A DNA stretch of 64,000 bases from Nipponacmea schrenckii (taxonomy: Eukaryota > Mollusca > Gastropoda > Lottiidae), in contig JAUJPP010000003.1 in the NCBI GenBank assembly GCA_030562195.1, forward strand, positions 23,529,398-23,593,397, read 5' to 3'. Under the pieces are notes generated by a model, which was not told where the DNA came from, did no database searches, and saw only the letters and a program-made list of their open reading frames with translations. This document shows positions 26,910-38,738 of the stretch, in pieces. Numbering within the stretch: position 1 is the stretch's first letter; each line of letters starts with the position of its first letter. The translations under genes were made by a program, and so were the position numbers.

Positions 26910-29900
26910 TTACCAAGGGACCTTTTTCCTAGCCTTAGGCTGACTGGTTTTCTTCCTTTCTTTAGTTCTGGGATCAATTGTCAATAATCCAGCTGAAACA
27001 AACAAAAATTACTCAGAATTTACTAGGAAAAATATCTATCTATCAGCAAACAAGGAAATAACTTGTAAAATCATAAGATATCAAGCATTAGTAAATTCTC
27101 AAATACAAATACAAATATCCCTAATGCACTGAAGATCTAGACTTTTACACAGAAGGATAGTGATCCTATAATATAAAGGAGTATTAAACATGATTCTTTA
27201 CCAAATATATTAGGCGAGTAACCTTATATTTGAAAGTAAAATAATTTAAATACCAAATCTTAGTTTTTCAGTATCTTCATCAGATACAAAATTACACAAT
27301 GCTCTAGCCAAGGCTATTCTTATAGCACCAGCTTGTCCTGCTAGACCACCGTGCTTTACTTGACAATGTATATCCACTTGACCAACTTTATCTACCACTT
27401 GTAATGGAAACATTAACTGATTTCTAAAACAAAAATTGAAGTGTGTTACTGTAACAAATAACATTTATCTCTTACTAACAGGGATGACCTGATTTATTAC
27501 TTCAAAAATAAATTTTAAATTAGGAGAACTTGAATGTATAGGGTGCATCAAAAAGATGATAAAAGATAGTGTAGGTAGACAAGTTTTTCATGCCAGGGTA
27601 CCTAGAACATTTCACAAGACCTTAGTTATCAGAAAGGACAGGACTAAGGATTTTTAAAGTTCATTTTAGTAATGGCCAATCAGATGACTAAGACTCTAAA
27701 AGTATCTTTATTGAACTTTTTAGAATAATTTGCACATAAAGCAGTTTCGAAATGCCAAACCAAGTTCATAGTGCCAAAATCATCTATTGTCTAGACATGC
27801 TCCATATAATTAGACATTTACGCAGGTGTATAGGAGTACAAACCTGTCTTGTATTGAAGGAAAATATGTCAAATCTTGATCATTAACTGTGACAACACCT
27901 TGACCTTCATTATAAAGTTTCACCTTAGCTCTTGATGTTTTCCTTTTACCTGTAATACACAGTGCAGAAAAATTTATAATATTATGTTTATTAAAAAGCC
28001 TTGTCAGTAAATAAGAAATCTGGTTTTCCCTTGTACAATTAAGAAAGTCTTACATGGAAATTATGATGGAAAAGGCATTTAGTTGCATGTATATGAATGA
28101 ACTGAGACACTATTTATTTCAGGCTCAGAAAGAAAATTATTGGTTGGTGACATTCTTGTCAAAATCAGCCTCACAGCAGGCTTAATCCTCAATAACAAAT
28201 CAAACAAATTACATTTCTAAAACAAAAATACTTGATTACCTCTAGCCATTACATATGTTCTACCAGATTGATCTTTTTTTGGCTGTTCAAACATAAAAAA
28301 TAATACATTAAAATTTGTTACTGCAAAATTTATTGGAAAGTAGGACATAAAGCTTATTTCATTTCATGCAAAACTTACAATCCTTTTAAGTATAATGCAT
28401 TTTAGGACAGTCAAACTCAATTATTAGGGGTTGTTAGTGTGGCCTTCTTTCCAATGCACTATTTAACCCAGGAAAGTGTAAAATAAGATATGTCTCAAAT
28501 AATTCATCTTCTCTTTCAGAATGAATTCAGTTCCTCATAAGAAAATGGGACATATAAAAGCATGTGCTCTCTAAAATACATATATTCAACCTTACCTCTT
28601 GTCTAACAATGGATTCTGAACCTAAAGTTATTTTTTTTGAAAATTTAAGAATAAAATCCTCAGCTTCACTTGCTAGTGGATGATTTAATAATCTGTCCAT
28701 TAACAGAAGGTAATTTGAATACTGAAAAAAATATTAAACCTCAATTTAAAGGGATTGTAAAGATTTCTAAACTTTTTATGTGTATCCTGAACACAATCTC
28801 TTTAATGGCAGAGATAGAAAAACACCACTTAAATCTATAACATTTAACTTCATTGGTACTTTACAATATATTCATTAATATTTACATTTCTACTATCACT
28901 CCCTTCAATGAACTAGTTAAACAAACTGGCGTTTATTTTCCAATAACTGTAGTTTGTCATGTGATACTGACGTGATTGACATTGTCAAGGCACCACACAA
29001 TGACACAATCTAAGATTTGAGGCAAATTCAAGGGAACCGATCATAAAAAAGTGAAAATTGTGTTAATAAAAGTATCTGAATGTAAATATAAGAATTAAAC
29101 GTTGGTCTCACTAGCATTATTGGTGCGTAAACGTGATTGATCACGCCACAAACATACATAAATGACTTCGTCATTTATTCAGTTTGTCACGGGATCAACT
29201 ACGTTTACACACCAATAATGCTAGTGAGACCAACGTTTAATCCTTAAATATTTGATATATGTTGACTTATTCAACTTCTACTGCACTTTAACAATAAAAC
29301 AGGAGTGAACAGTTTCAATAACACATTTTCTTAACTAGACAATCAAATCAAAACTTAAACTTACAAGTTGAGGAGAAATTGTTTCTTTAGTTAAAGTCTG
29401 CAGAGCAGTTAATGATAATTTTTCATAACTGGCTGGGTTGCTAAATAATAATGATAATAATCTTAACTAAAGGTGTTAAAATAATAAAACAATAAATCAA
29501 TCTCATCGAGGAAAGTTCTACCAAAATTCTCTGGTCTTTCATTGCTAGATAAAGACCGGAGAACGCTGGTTAAAAACACCCATCAAATATTATTAGTAGT
29601 TGTAAATCATAAGAATTTTTTTTATAAAATAATCATAATGTAAAGAGTATTATTTTTTTCAAAGCTGTGTTGAAAGAGAATTAAGACTGTTGTATGGGCT
29701 GTATTTTGCAGTTTGAACCATGAAGGATTTAAAACGTACAGTCAGGGTGCTTTGTCTATAACCACATTATCAAAAATAAACAATAAACTTAAAAAATTGA
29801 TATATCCCTTTAACAAATTTCCAATGTCTACATTTTTGCATAATCATAACAATGAAGTAGAGCAGTAACAGTGGCCTGTTCCTAAAGCAATGTTTCGATA

Positions 29901-32900
29901 TATACATGAACAAAACTAATAACCTCCCTTGGCAAACCATACCTCAATCCTAAATGTATTCAAACAGTGATCTTGTAACGGCCTCCATCGAATCATTGTT
30001 TTCATTAATTCAAAACAAGTTTTCTATCAAATGTCTGAGCAAAACCAGAAAAAGCCACTTTTAGATAACAAAGACATTTTCATTTGTACTAAAACTGCAA
30101 GCGATAAATCACTTTCTTACGAATCTGTCCCAGTTGCTATGCCAGAACCAGCTTGTGTGCTTGTAATTGTCAGCTAAAACTTACATGGTCAGCCATTTTT
30201 TCATACGGCCTTGGCCTTGTAGACTCGATTATCCCAGTTGTAACTAAAGATCTTACATCTGGTCAATAATACATTTTCCTGCAATAGTTTGTTGCAAGGA
30301 ATCTATTTGGTAAAAGAGTAAACTCTTGTTCAATCAAAATTAATAACGGAAATCTGGGATTGTGAAAGCAACGGTTGATTCATGTATATATCCCAATGTT
30401 GTTTTAGGAACATGTATCAGTGGTAGTCATATTGGCTAGACATAGCTACAGGAATACCTCCTCTTCCTCAAACTCAATTGATCAAACATTAAATAAAAGC
30501 AAGACAGGCACAAAAATCTACTTACAACTTTTTCTCTGCTTTCTCTGTTTCTGTAACATTCTCTGTTTCTGAAACATTCTCTGTTTTCATTATATTCTCT
30601 TCCTCTGTTTCCGAAACATTCTCCATTTCCGAAACATTCTCTGATACCATTATATTCCCTTTCTCTGTTTCTGAAACATTCTCTGTTTCCATTATATTCT
30701 CTATTATATTTGTTTCTGTTAAATTCCATGTTTTTCTTATATTCCCATTCATTTGCATTTCAGTTAATTCTGAATGTTTAGCAGAAATATCCTTAAAAAC
30801 ACAAATGTTTCCTATGCAGTTAAGATCAACAATAGTATTATTTCATTTATACATTCTTATAAGTGTTCTGCTAAAAGTCCACAAATTAAAAATTTTGTTT
30901 ATATGAAAAGGTTAAAATCCTCATTGTACTGCAATATGCTCTATATCGAGTTTAAGACAATTTTTATAAAGAAGATCATATTCAACTCACATGTAAAATT
31001 TCATAAAACATGGGTTTTCCCGTATAGAACAAATAATGATGTGGTCTACCATCAGTTCCGAACTGGGCAGCTGAAATTTTATTCCAAAAGTGAATCAAAT
31101 CAACAATTTAAAGAACAAAATCATGGTCATAGAAATCTCTTTGAAAGTAACTTCCAGGACAATCTACACAACCTCTTTTGGAACAGTGGATATAGAGAGT
31201 AGAAATCATTTTTGGAGAGACTACTCAAAGGTAAAATCAAATAAAAAATCTCTTCTCCGAGAATTCAATCAGCAACTCCATGGCTAATTTCTTTTAAATG
31301 AATTAAGAAACTTAACTAAATATTATTGTAAAATAGCTCACCTCTCCTTATAGGAAATATATCATAAGGATGCTGAAAAAAGAAATTAAGTTTAAAAGAC
31401 CTATAGAGTAAGATATTATATGATATGAATGATGTACAAACAACATTATGAATGAATCTGCAGTAGAAACTGTATTAAAGAGACTCCTGCAGGAGAATAC
31501 CCAGACAGTGATTTAATGAACGAAGCTTCTTAGAAGCAAACTTGGTTCAAATAAACACAGTAACTAAGTTGTTTTGATGGCTATTTTATATCTTTAGACT
31601 GATATAATTCATCAACAATTGATTTAATCTTTTCAGGTTCAACAATACCTAATGTCACATAACCTACATGTGAAACCACATTAGTCTTATACCAATGAGA
31701 ACTGTTTCAATTGTTTAATTTACTCATTTTGAAAGGTTTTAGGGTGAACTGTGGCTTAATAAAGGTGGTTGTTTGAGCAGGAATATTGGATGTACATGAA
31801 GTCAAGGGAATAGAATAAGATAGATATACAATACATTCTATTTAGTATTACATTATATTATGACAAATAAAAAACATACCTTAAAAACTGGTCTGGCACT
31901 ACGATCAAATAAACCTGATGGAAGAAGGTAGGCTATTGATTTCTGTAATTAAAAGTTTAAAATAAACTGATACATAAGAACAGAATGATATGTGAAAGTT
32001 TCTGAATCTGTTTTAAACCCTGTATAGTAAGATATGCTCACTATAAAGTATGTTTTAGCACAAGTTAAAAACATTATTTTTTAAAATGAACCATAATTTG
32101 GACCTAGTCAAGCCAATCACAAGCCGATTTCTACGCATTTTGACTATGTCAAGGGCAATAAGACCATGCAAAGTAAATTGTCTGTTTTACAGGCCTTTTT
32201 TTTTAAAAAAATTGGGGCGAGAGGGCGAATTTATTATTTATTATTTATAAGCGCTTTTTAAAATTTGGCACCAGAAAAAATTGGAGCGAGCGAAGGTATT
32301 TATTATTTATTTCCACAAATTTAAAAAATAGATTTGAATCACCATTCAGATGCAACTATCAGATGTTTTTGGGGGTCGATTGAAAATAGTTGATAGAAAT
32401 AACAGAACTTTTTTACTTTTCAACATCACATAAACACATAAAATCATTCCAAGATATCTACTACCTCTGACAATGATAATATTATGTCAGGATAATGTTA
32501 TTCTACTACAGTACAGTACTAATCCATTTCTATCCATCTATAAACTGTATTTTTAATGGCATTGTATGGTACGGTAATAATTATTATTATTGGAAATTTT
32601 GGAACAAATTGTCATCCATCATCACATCACATGACAAGAACAAAACAATCTGATTAGATCGAACTTCTATTTTAATAATTTTTATCTATGTTACAAATGC
32701 CGATTTTTCGATAACTCGTAGGCCTACTTACGGAGAACTTCCAGTTTTTCATCTTGAGAAAAGCGGAATGTGTTGAATGATACCAATTATGAGAAAATCG
32801 ATCGTATTCGAACGTATAAAATTCGTATTTTCTTGTATTCGTTCACATTTTCCATAAATATTAACTTTTTCAAATCAATAGCAGAAAAAAAACTGGTGCA

Positions 32901-35468
32901 TTCTTGTACTTGTAAATGAAACGGGTCTCGATTTGTTCCACCATTATTATCCAGAAACGAAATTATTAAGATTAATCTAATGTTGGAATTCTCACGAAAG
33001 TTTGAATAATTTTCATAATTGTGCTTCCTTCAGCAAATAATTTTATTTTCCAACGTTAAATTGTGTCAGAATCAATTTTAGTTTTAAGTTGTAGAAGAAA
33101 ATCTTTTTATTGGTGATGAAAAACGCATTCTAAGCCACTTCCGGTTTTTCGTTAAACGTCAAGGGAGATAATTAAGGTCAAAAATATTTACGGGAACGGG
33201 GAAATAACTCTGTTTTACACATAATTTTGGAGACGCGCGCGCATTATTTATTATTTCAAAATGCCAATAAATAGTTTCGGAGGGCGGGGTATTTTACCGG
33301 AGCGCGCGGGGCCTGTAAAACAGACAATTTACTTTGTACGGCCTAACCCAAAAATTTTCATCACTTTCGAATTTGTCTTTGATCTCATCAATATAAATAT
33401 TCACACCAAATCTAATTCAAATCAGATAAAAAATGTAGTCTCTATCGCATTTGGTCGTATAAAAACAATCAACTATATGGAATCAAAGAGTAATCTGCAG
33501 TGTAAACATTTTCGATAAGAACACCCTGATATCCTTAACTTTAAAGGGAGCTATTGAAATATATTTTGACTCAATAGTCTAAGTTTGTGCAACAGTAATC
33601 AATGTATAAGTCACATCTGACTTTGGTACTAAGAACAAAATTTTCACATTAAAGGGACAAATATGCAATTAGCCTTTATAAGTACTATAAATGCAAGAAA
33701 AGCTCATAATTCATTCAATATACTAGTTTTACGTTTATATATTAATATTATATATTTAACATAGCTAACATGTTAAAAATTGAATAATTACATCAATATC
33801 TTTCTGTGTAAAATTATCTGGATCTACTCCCATTATATTAGCTAAATGTCTTTTACCAAGTTCATAATCTTCAATTTCACTCTGCATAAAGTCATCTATT
33901 TAAAAAAAAAAAAAAAATATCAAAATGAGTTCTTAACAACTAAAATACTAAAAAGGATCAAAATAAAACCAAATCATATTTTAAATTACGCATCAAGAAA
34001 TCAATAGTTCTAAATATTGCACTGTAATATGTAGAAAACAATCTTAATCACAAACATATATAAATAAACCTAGTCATACTAACTGTATGCTTTTGCATTT
34101 TCCATATAAATTTTCATTGCCCTGCTAATCTTTGCTGCTTTGCCTTTGTTTTCAACATCCCGGGACCATATTTGACTGCATGTGTAGAATCCCTTCTTAA
34201 AGAAGAAACATCATTAAATTATAGTAAGATAATGTGCCAAATCAGTCTAGCATATTGTGTTGCTCCCAAATCAACTTTTACAATAGTGATATTCCAATTA
34301 GTAGTCTTAACCACCAATGCATGAGCAAACATAAAAACCCAGAAAACTAAGGGTCTGCACGAATCAGGTGTTCTGGACCTGTACCAAGTGTTCTGTTCCG
34401 AACAAGCTTTCCAGTAATACTGGACTTGTTCAGGACAGGAAGTGGAAAGTTCTGTAATGAACTAATATCTGGACAGGTTCTGAACAGGAATTATAATGGT
34501 AGACAAACGTATGATAAAAGTAGTATCAATTGCCATTTCGGAGGATATCCTTCATGAAGACAGCATTGATGATGAGGGAAACACAGATCAACAGTCTTTT
34601 ATTGCCATATGTGCAACACTAACAATGTGGGGCATATTAAACGCATAATTTCAAATTTCTGTTAAATATGCAATATTCAAGTCTAATTACTACATAAAGA
34701 CTTATATTACACATTGCTAAAACAAAATATTGCCCTTAGACTACATAACATTTGATTGATGAAATGTGTGAAATATTGGAATTTTATGGAATATGTAAAC
34801 CAAATTTGTATTTTGTATCATTGTTTATTTTTTTTCATATAGCCTACAATTGTGTTAATTTAGACATTTTCTATAGATATATTCGATTTTAAATTTTTTC
34901 ACACCATCTAGAATAGCCAAAGTTGTTGGAAAACTGTTTACGCCACTTTGATTTCTCAACTGTTCTCGCTGCACTACCTCGCTAGTTGGGACAGAAAATC
35001 TGTGTCCAGAACAGGGTTCCAGTTCACACGAATCCAGTTCCGACAGTTCTGGCTGTTCTGGACTATGAATATGATTCGTGCAGACCCTAAAGGTCAAAAG
35101 GAGGAACAACGAATAACCAGATTATTTTGGCATAATAAATGAGAGGATCAGAACGATGTAGGCTCATGGATCTTACACAAATAAGGGTCACCTATTCAAT
35201 GAAATAAACATTGTGTCGGTCTCAACATTTCACCAGTCCAGTCCATGCACATGACAGTTTGTGGTTTGTAAATTACAGACACAAAACTAAACTAAAAAGT
35301 AAAATATATAGTAATAGAACAGTCAACAATCGTTCCAATCTTGAACAAAAGAAGAAAACATACTCTGCCACATAAATGTACATGGTTATCCTTCAAATTG
35401 ACATTTAAAAATCGTGAAACAGGATGCGTCATGCAAAGGTGTCGAATTCTCCCTAAGGAGGCAGCCAT
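26910..35468 (-). CDS. MRPS9: Mitochondrial small ribosomal subunit protein uS9m
   Basis: Thirteen exons: 35364-35468, 34084-34195, 33792-33895, 31880-31942, 31342-31372, 30991-31070, 30526-30791, 29365-29440, 28596-28721, 28240-28282, 27844-27949, 27254-27423 and 26910-26992. They join to 454 residues (human about 396). Residues 1-35 are basic and suit a mitochondrial targeting peptide. LGKRHLANIMG, IAYLLPSGLFDR and DGRPHHYLFYTGK match MRPS9. GKRKTSRAKVKLY and GGLAGQAGAIRIALARAL form the ribosomal S9 domain that lies near the P-site. Exon 7 (residues 166-253) carries an insertion of about 60 residues, rich in ENVSETE repeats, that vertebrate MRPS9 lacks. The reading frame ends KKVPW-TAA, but that TAA lies inside a strong GTAAGT donor, so a further tiny exon giving the usual basic ending is possible. 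The start at 35468 has a good Kozak context; an in-frame ATG at 35504 is less likely. Confidence 0.95.
29094..29242. mobile_element. Near-perfect hairpin MITE in an MRPS9 intron
   Basis: The whole 149 bp is one inverted repeat: arms of about 70 bp meet at AAATGACTTCGTCATTT. The outer 30 bp of each arm (TTAAACGTTGGTCTCACTAG...) are identical. No coding capacity is present. In MRPS9 pre-mRNA it would fold into a long hairpin. Confidence 0.85.
32169..33336. mobile_element. Non-autonomous DNA transposon with 27-bp perfect terminal inverted repeats
   Basis: The ends (32169-32195 and 33310-33336) are exact 27-bp inverted repeats beginning CAAAGTAAATTGTCTG and ending CAGGCC. Just inside each end lie GC-richer segments (GGGGCGAGAGGGCG on the left, GGAGCGCGCGGGGCC on the right). 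No transposase frame was seen in the 1.17 kb. It sits in the intron between MRPS9 exons 3 and 4. No clear target duplication was found, so the superfamily is unassigned. Confidence 0.8.
34350..35088. mobile_element. Non-autonomous inverted-repeat element, possibly hAT-like
   Basis: The 17-bp terminal inverted repeats are AGGGTCTGCACGAATCA (34350-34366) and its complement (35072-35088). Both subterminal regions are crowded with GTTCTG/TTCTGGA motifs in both orientations, a pattern seen in hAT elements. No transposase frame and no clear 8-bp duplication were seen. It lies in the first intron of MRPS9. Confidence 0.65.
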
Positions 35469-36194
35469 TTTGAAAGGATTACTTATTAATTTTCTGATTC
35501 TCATATATATTTTTTCTTTTTTTGCAAAAGAGTTTACATCTTTTAGTTAAATCCTAGATATAATTACACTTAAAAATCTTCATCTTACATATTACACTCG
35601 AATATACAAAATATTAAATTAATAAAATAATCTACACAAACTCCTCCCTAATATAGCAGTGGAATGTCTAAACACCGTGATATATCTCAACTGGCTAGAA
35701 AAGAAGAAATAATCCCATCTATTCTATTATCTCTATAACAATATAAAAGGTCTTAACATTGTTAAAACTTAACATATTCAAGGTTTCAGCCAATAGAGAA
35801 TCTATTTACATCGTATTTTCAAGTTTATCTCAAAATGATTCTTCCGACTTTGCGATCTTTATTCAATGCTATTTAATGATTTCTAAGGAAAAGAGTAAGT
35901 AGAAGAATATATCATAATAAATTCTACTAATATTCATTATATGATAGAACTCTGTACGGAATCAAAACAAAAGAACTCTGAACGGGATCAAAACTAGAAG
36001 AATATCTTCCATTTATACTGTATTAGTCAATGATTGTTGTCTGTCGCCATGAGTTATCTTTTCTTTGTTTATTATCCATGAGTTATCTCCCAACATGTCA
36101 GCCTCCATGATATTGTAAGCATGTTAATGACTGTGGTCATTGTTCAACATAAGTACAAATAAATGTGTGAATAAATAGACATGGTTCTTATCTA

Positions 36195-36475
36195 AAAACA
36201 ATAGAACTCTGACCGGAATCAAAACAATAGAACTCTGAACGGAATCAAAACAATAGAACTCTGAACAGAATAAAAAAAAATAGAACTCTGAACAGAATCA
36301 AAACAATACAACTCTGAACGGAACCAAAACAATACAACTCTGAACGGAATCAAAACAATACTACTCTGAACGGAATCAAAATAAAACAACTCTGAATAGA
36401 ATCAAAACAATACAACTCTGAACGGAATCAAAACAAAATAACTCTGAATAGAATCAAAACAATACAACTCTAAAA
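36195..36475. repeat. Minisatellite, 26-bp unit
   Basis: About 11 tandem copies of a 26-bp unit built around ACTCTGAACGGAATCAAAA. Two outlying imperfect copies occur at 35944-36000. It begins about 0.7 kb upstream of the MRPS9 start and opens the minisatellite belt. Confidence 0.9.
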
Positions 36476-36537
36476 TAGATAATTCAAGACGTAAAAGGTA
36501 ATTAAATTGTTTATACTCCTAGATCGAACACAAGCTG

Positions 36538-37400
36538 TAACGTTCTATCATATGAACACATGGAGAACGTTCTATTAAATAAACACATGGCTAACGTTCT
36601 ATCAAATGAACACATGGCGTAACGTTCTATCAAATGAACACATGGCGTAACGTTCTATCATATAAACACATGGCGTAACGTTCTATCAAATAAACACATG
36701 GCGTAACGTTCTATCAAATAAACACATGGCGTAACGTTCTATCAAATGAACACATGGCGTAACGTTCTATCATATAAACACATGGCGTAACGTTCTATCA
36801 AATGAACACATGGCGTAACGTTCTATCATATAAACACATGGCGTAACGTTCTATCAAATAAACACATGGCGTAACGTTCTATCAAATAAACACATGGCGT
36901 AACGTTCTATCAAATGAACACATGGCGTAACGTTCTATCATATAAACACATGGCGTAACGTACCGTCAAAAATCAAGGCGTGACGTCCTATCAAATGAAC
37001 ACATGACGTAACGTCCCTTCAAATGAACACAGTCATGTAATAACGTCCCATCAAATGAACACAATTCTGTAACGTTCTGTCAATTGAGCACATGTCGTAA
37101 CGTCACTTCAAATGAACACACGGTACACCGTCCTATCAAATGAGCACATGGCGTAACGTCACTTCAAATGAACACACGGTGTACCGTCCTATCAAATGAA
37201 CACATGGATTAGCGTCCCATCAAATGAACACAATCATGTAACATCCCTTCAAATGAACATAGTCATGTAATAACATCCTATCAAATGAATACATGGCGCA
37301 ACGTCCTTTCAAATAAACACACGTTACTTCCCATCAAATAAACACATTTAACGTCGCATCAAATGAACACATTGTCGTAACGTCCTATCAAATGAACACG
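36538..37400. repeat. Minisatellite, 28-bp unit with higher-order structure
   Basis: About 30 copies of a 28-bp unit containing AACGTTCTATC and AACACATGGCGT. The first half is homogeneous, and from about 36957 the units decay. Within 36621-36956 the variant bases form a six-unit pattern repeated exactly twice (168 bp each), which indicates a block duplication. Confidence 0.92.
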
Positions 37401-37789
37401 GTAAATAGATATACAATTTAACCGGTGTTCAATACGTCAGATAGCTTGGATTAAAAAACAATACTTGAAATGAAAAAGTACTGCTGTAAAATTAGCTGTT
37501 TATTATTATAAAGATGTATATTTTCCTAATTTTAAAAAAAGAAAAAAGTACGGTCACTTTTCACGTAGTTTATTTGTACAACTTTAGACGTTTTCCATTG
37601 GTCACAGTGTTATAACGTTATAAAGAAAAACGTTTTGCAGAAGTAGACGTGTTTTCTTTGTGCCTGGGTTAAAAATAAGCAAATATTTGCAGTTTTGAAC
37701 AAATTCAGTATTTCTTTCTTGTCAGAATTTGTCAATGGAGGTAAGAAAATTCTTTTGTGCGTCCACAGGGGTTAAACGTCGAAAACCAT

Positions 37790-38218
37790 TGTTTAAATGT
37801 TTGTTGGGTTCTAATCTGGGTCGACGTGTTAATGTCGGGTAACCTTGAAAAGTCATATTTCTTTTTCAATCTTCCTCATAATGAATTCCAACTGTAAATG
37901 TGTACAGAATAAGTCACCTTTCCTAATTATTCCATATTCAAGCTGTAAATATGCACATGATAAGTCATCTTTCCTAATTATTCCATTTTCAAACTGTAAA
38001 TAGGCACAGAATAAGTCATCTTTCCTAATTATTCCATTTTCAAACTGTAAATAGGCACAGAATAAGTCATCTTTCCTAATTATTCCATTTTCAAGCTGTA
38101 AATAGGCTCAGAGTATGTCATCTTTCCTAATAATTCTATTTTCTCCAGCTGTAAATGCACAGAATAAGCCATCTTTCCTAATTGTTCCATTTTCAAGTTG
38201 TAAATAGGCACAGAATAA
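37790..38218. repeat. Minisatellite, about 51-bp unit derived from a SINE body
   Basis: About six or seven units contain GAATAAGTCATCTTTCC, TAATTATTCCATTTTC and AGCTGTAAATAGGCACA. The unit aligns with the body of the SINE that follows (GAATAAGTTATCTTCACTC then AGCTGTAAATGGGTACAG). At 37795-37880 there is an older, diverged SINE fragment with GGTTCTAATCTGGGTC. One further unit follows the SINE at 38523-38575. Confidence 0.8.
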
Positions 38219-38523
38219 GTCACAGCGGTTAGAGCGTTGGTTCTTAACGTCATGACGTCATTTGCTTGGATATGTTGAAAATGTCGGACGTGAGTTCTAA
38301 TCTCGATCGGTGTGTGAAAGTTCGATGACCTTGAATAAGTTATCTTCACTCATAATTCCAGTCCACCCAGCTGTAAATGGGTACAGATAATCCGGGAAAG
38401 ATCAATGCCAAGAGGTTTGGCAAACGACCAGCTGGTAGAAAGGATCCCTGTCACGACTGACTTGTGAACCTAAGTTGTTATCCTTGTAAAATATAGTTGT
38501 TTCTTTCTTTCTTTTCTTTCTTT
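38219..38523 (+). mobile_element. tRNA-headed SINE within the 51-bp array
   Basis: The head contains an A-box-like CGGTTAGAGCGTTGG and a B-box-like GAGTTCTAATCTCG, separated by extra sequence with the palindrome TAACGTCATGACGTCA. The body contains CACCCAGCTGTAAATGGGTA, a motif I associate from memory with molluscan SINEs. The 3' end is a TTTC-rich tail (38499-38523). The surrounding minisatellite unit is interrupted at both edges, so the copy lies inside the array. Confidence 0.7.
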
Positions 38524-38738
38524 CCTAATAGTTCCATTTTCAAGCTGTAAATGCGCAGAATAAGTTATCTTTTTTTCTTTCGTTTTGATGCTCGGTGCTA
38601 CCAATAGTTAAATATGTGCATTGTTCTTTTTTTAGATGGGAGGGAATTTACTCGTAGCTATCAAAGATCCTTTTGACAAATCACAAGAAATTGTCATATA
38701 TCCATACATTCAAAGAAGAGAGCTCCCAAATTTCAAGC

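Noticed and set aside
30436..31202. Several overlapping frames on both strands around 30.4-31.2 kb
   Set aside because: Alternate frames of MRPS9 exons 6 and 7. The MRPS9 frame is supported by splice phase and conservation.
36195..37400. Regular repeats that might suggest a CRISPR array
   Set aside because: Units are contiguous with no unique spacers, and the DNA is eukaryotic. These are minisatellites.
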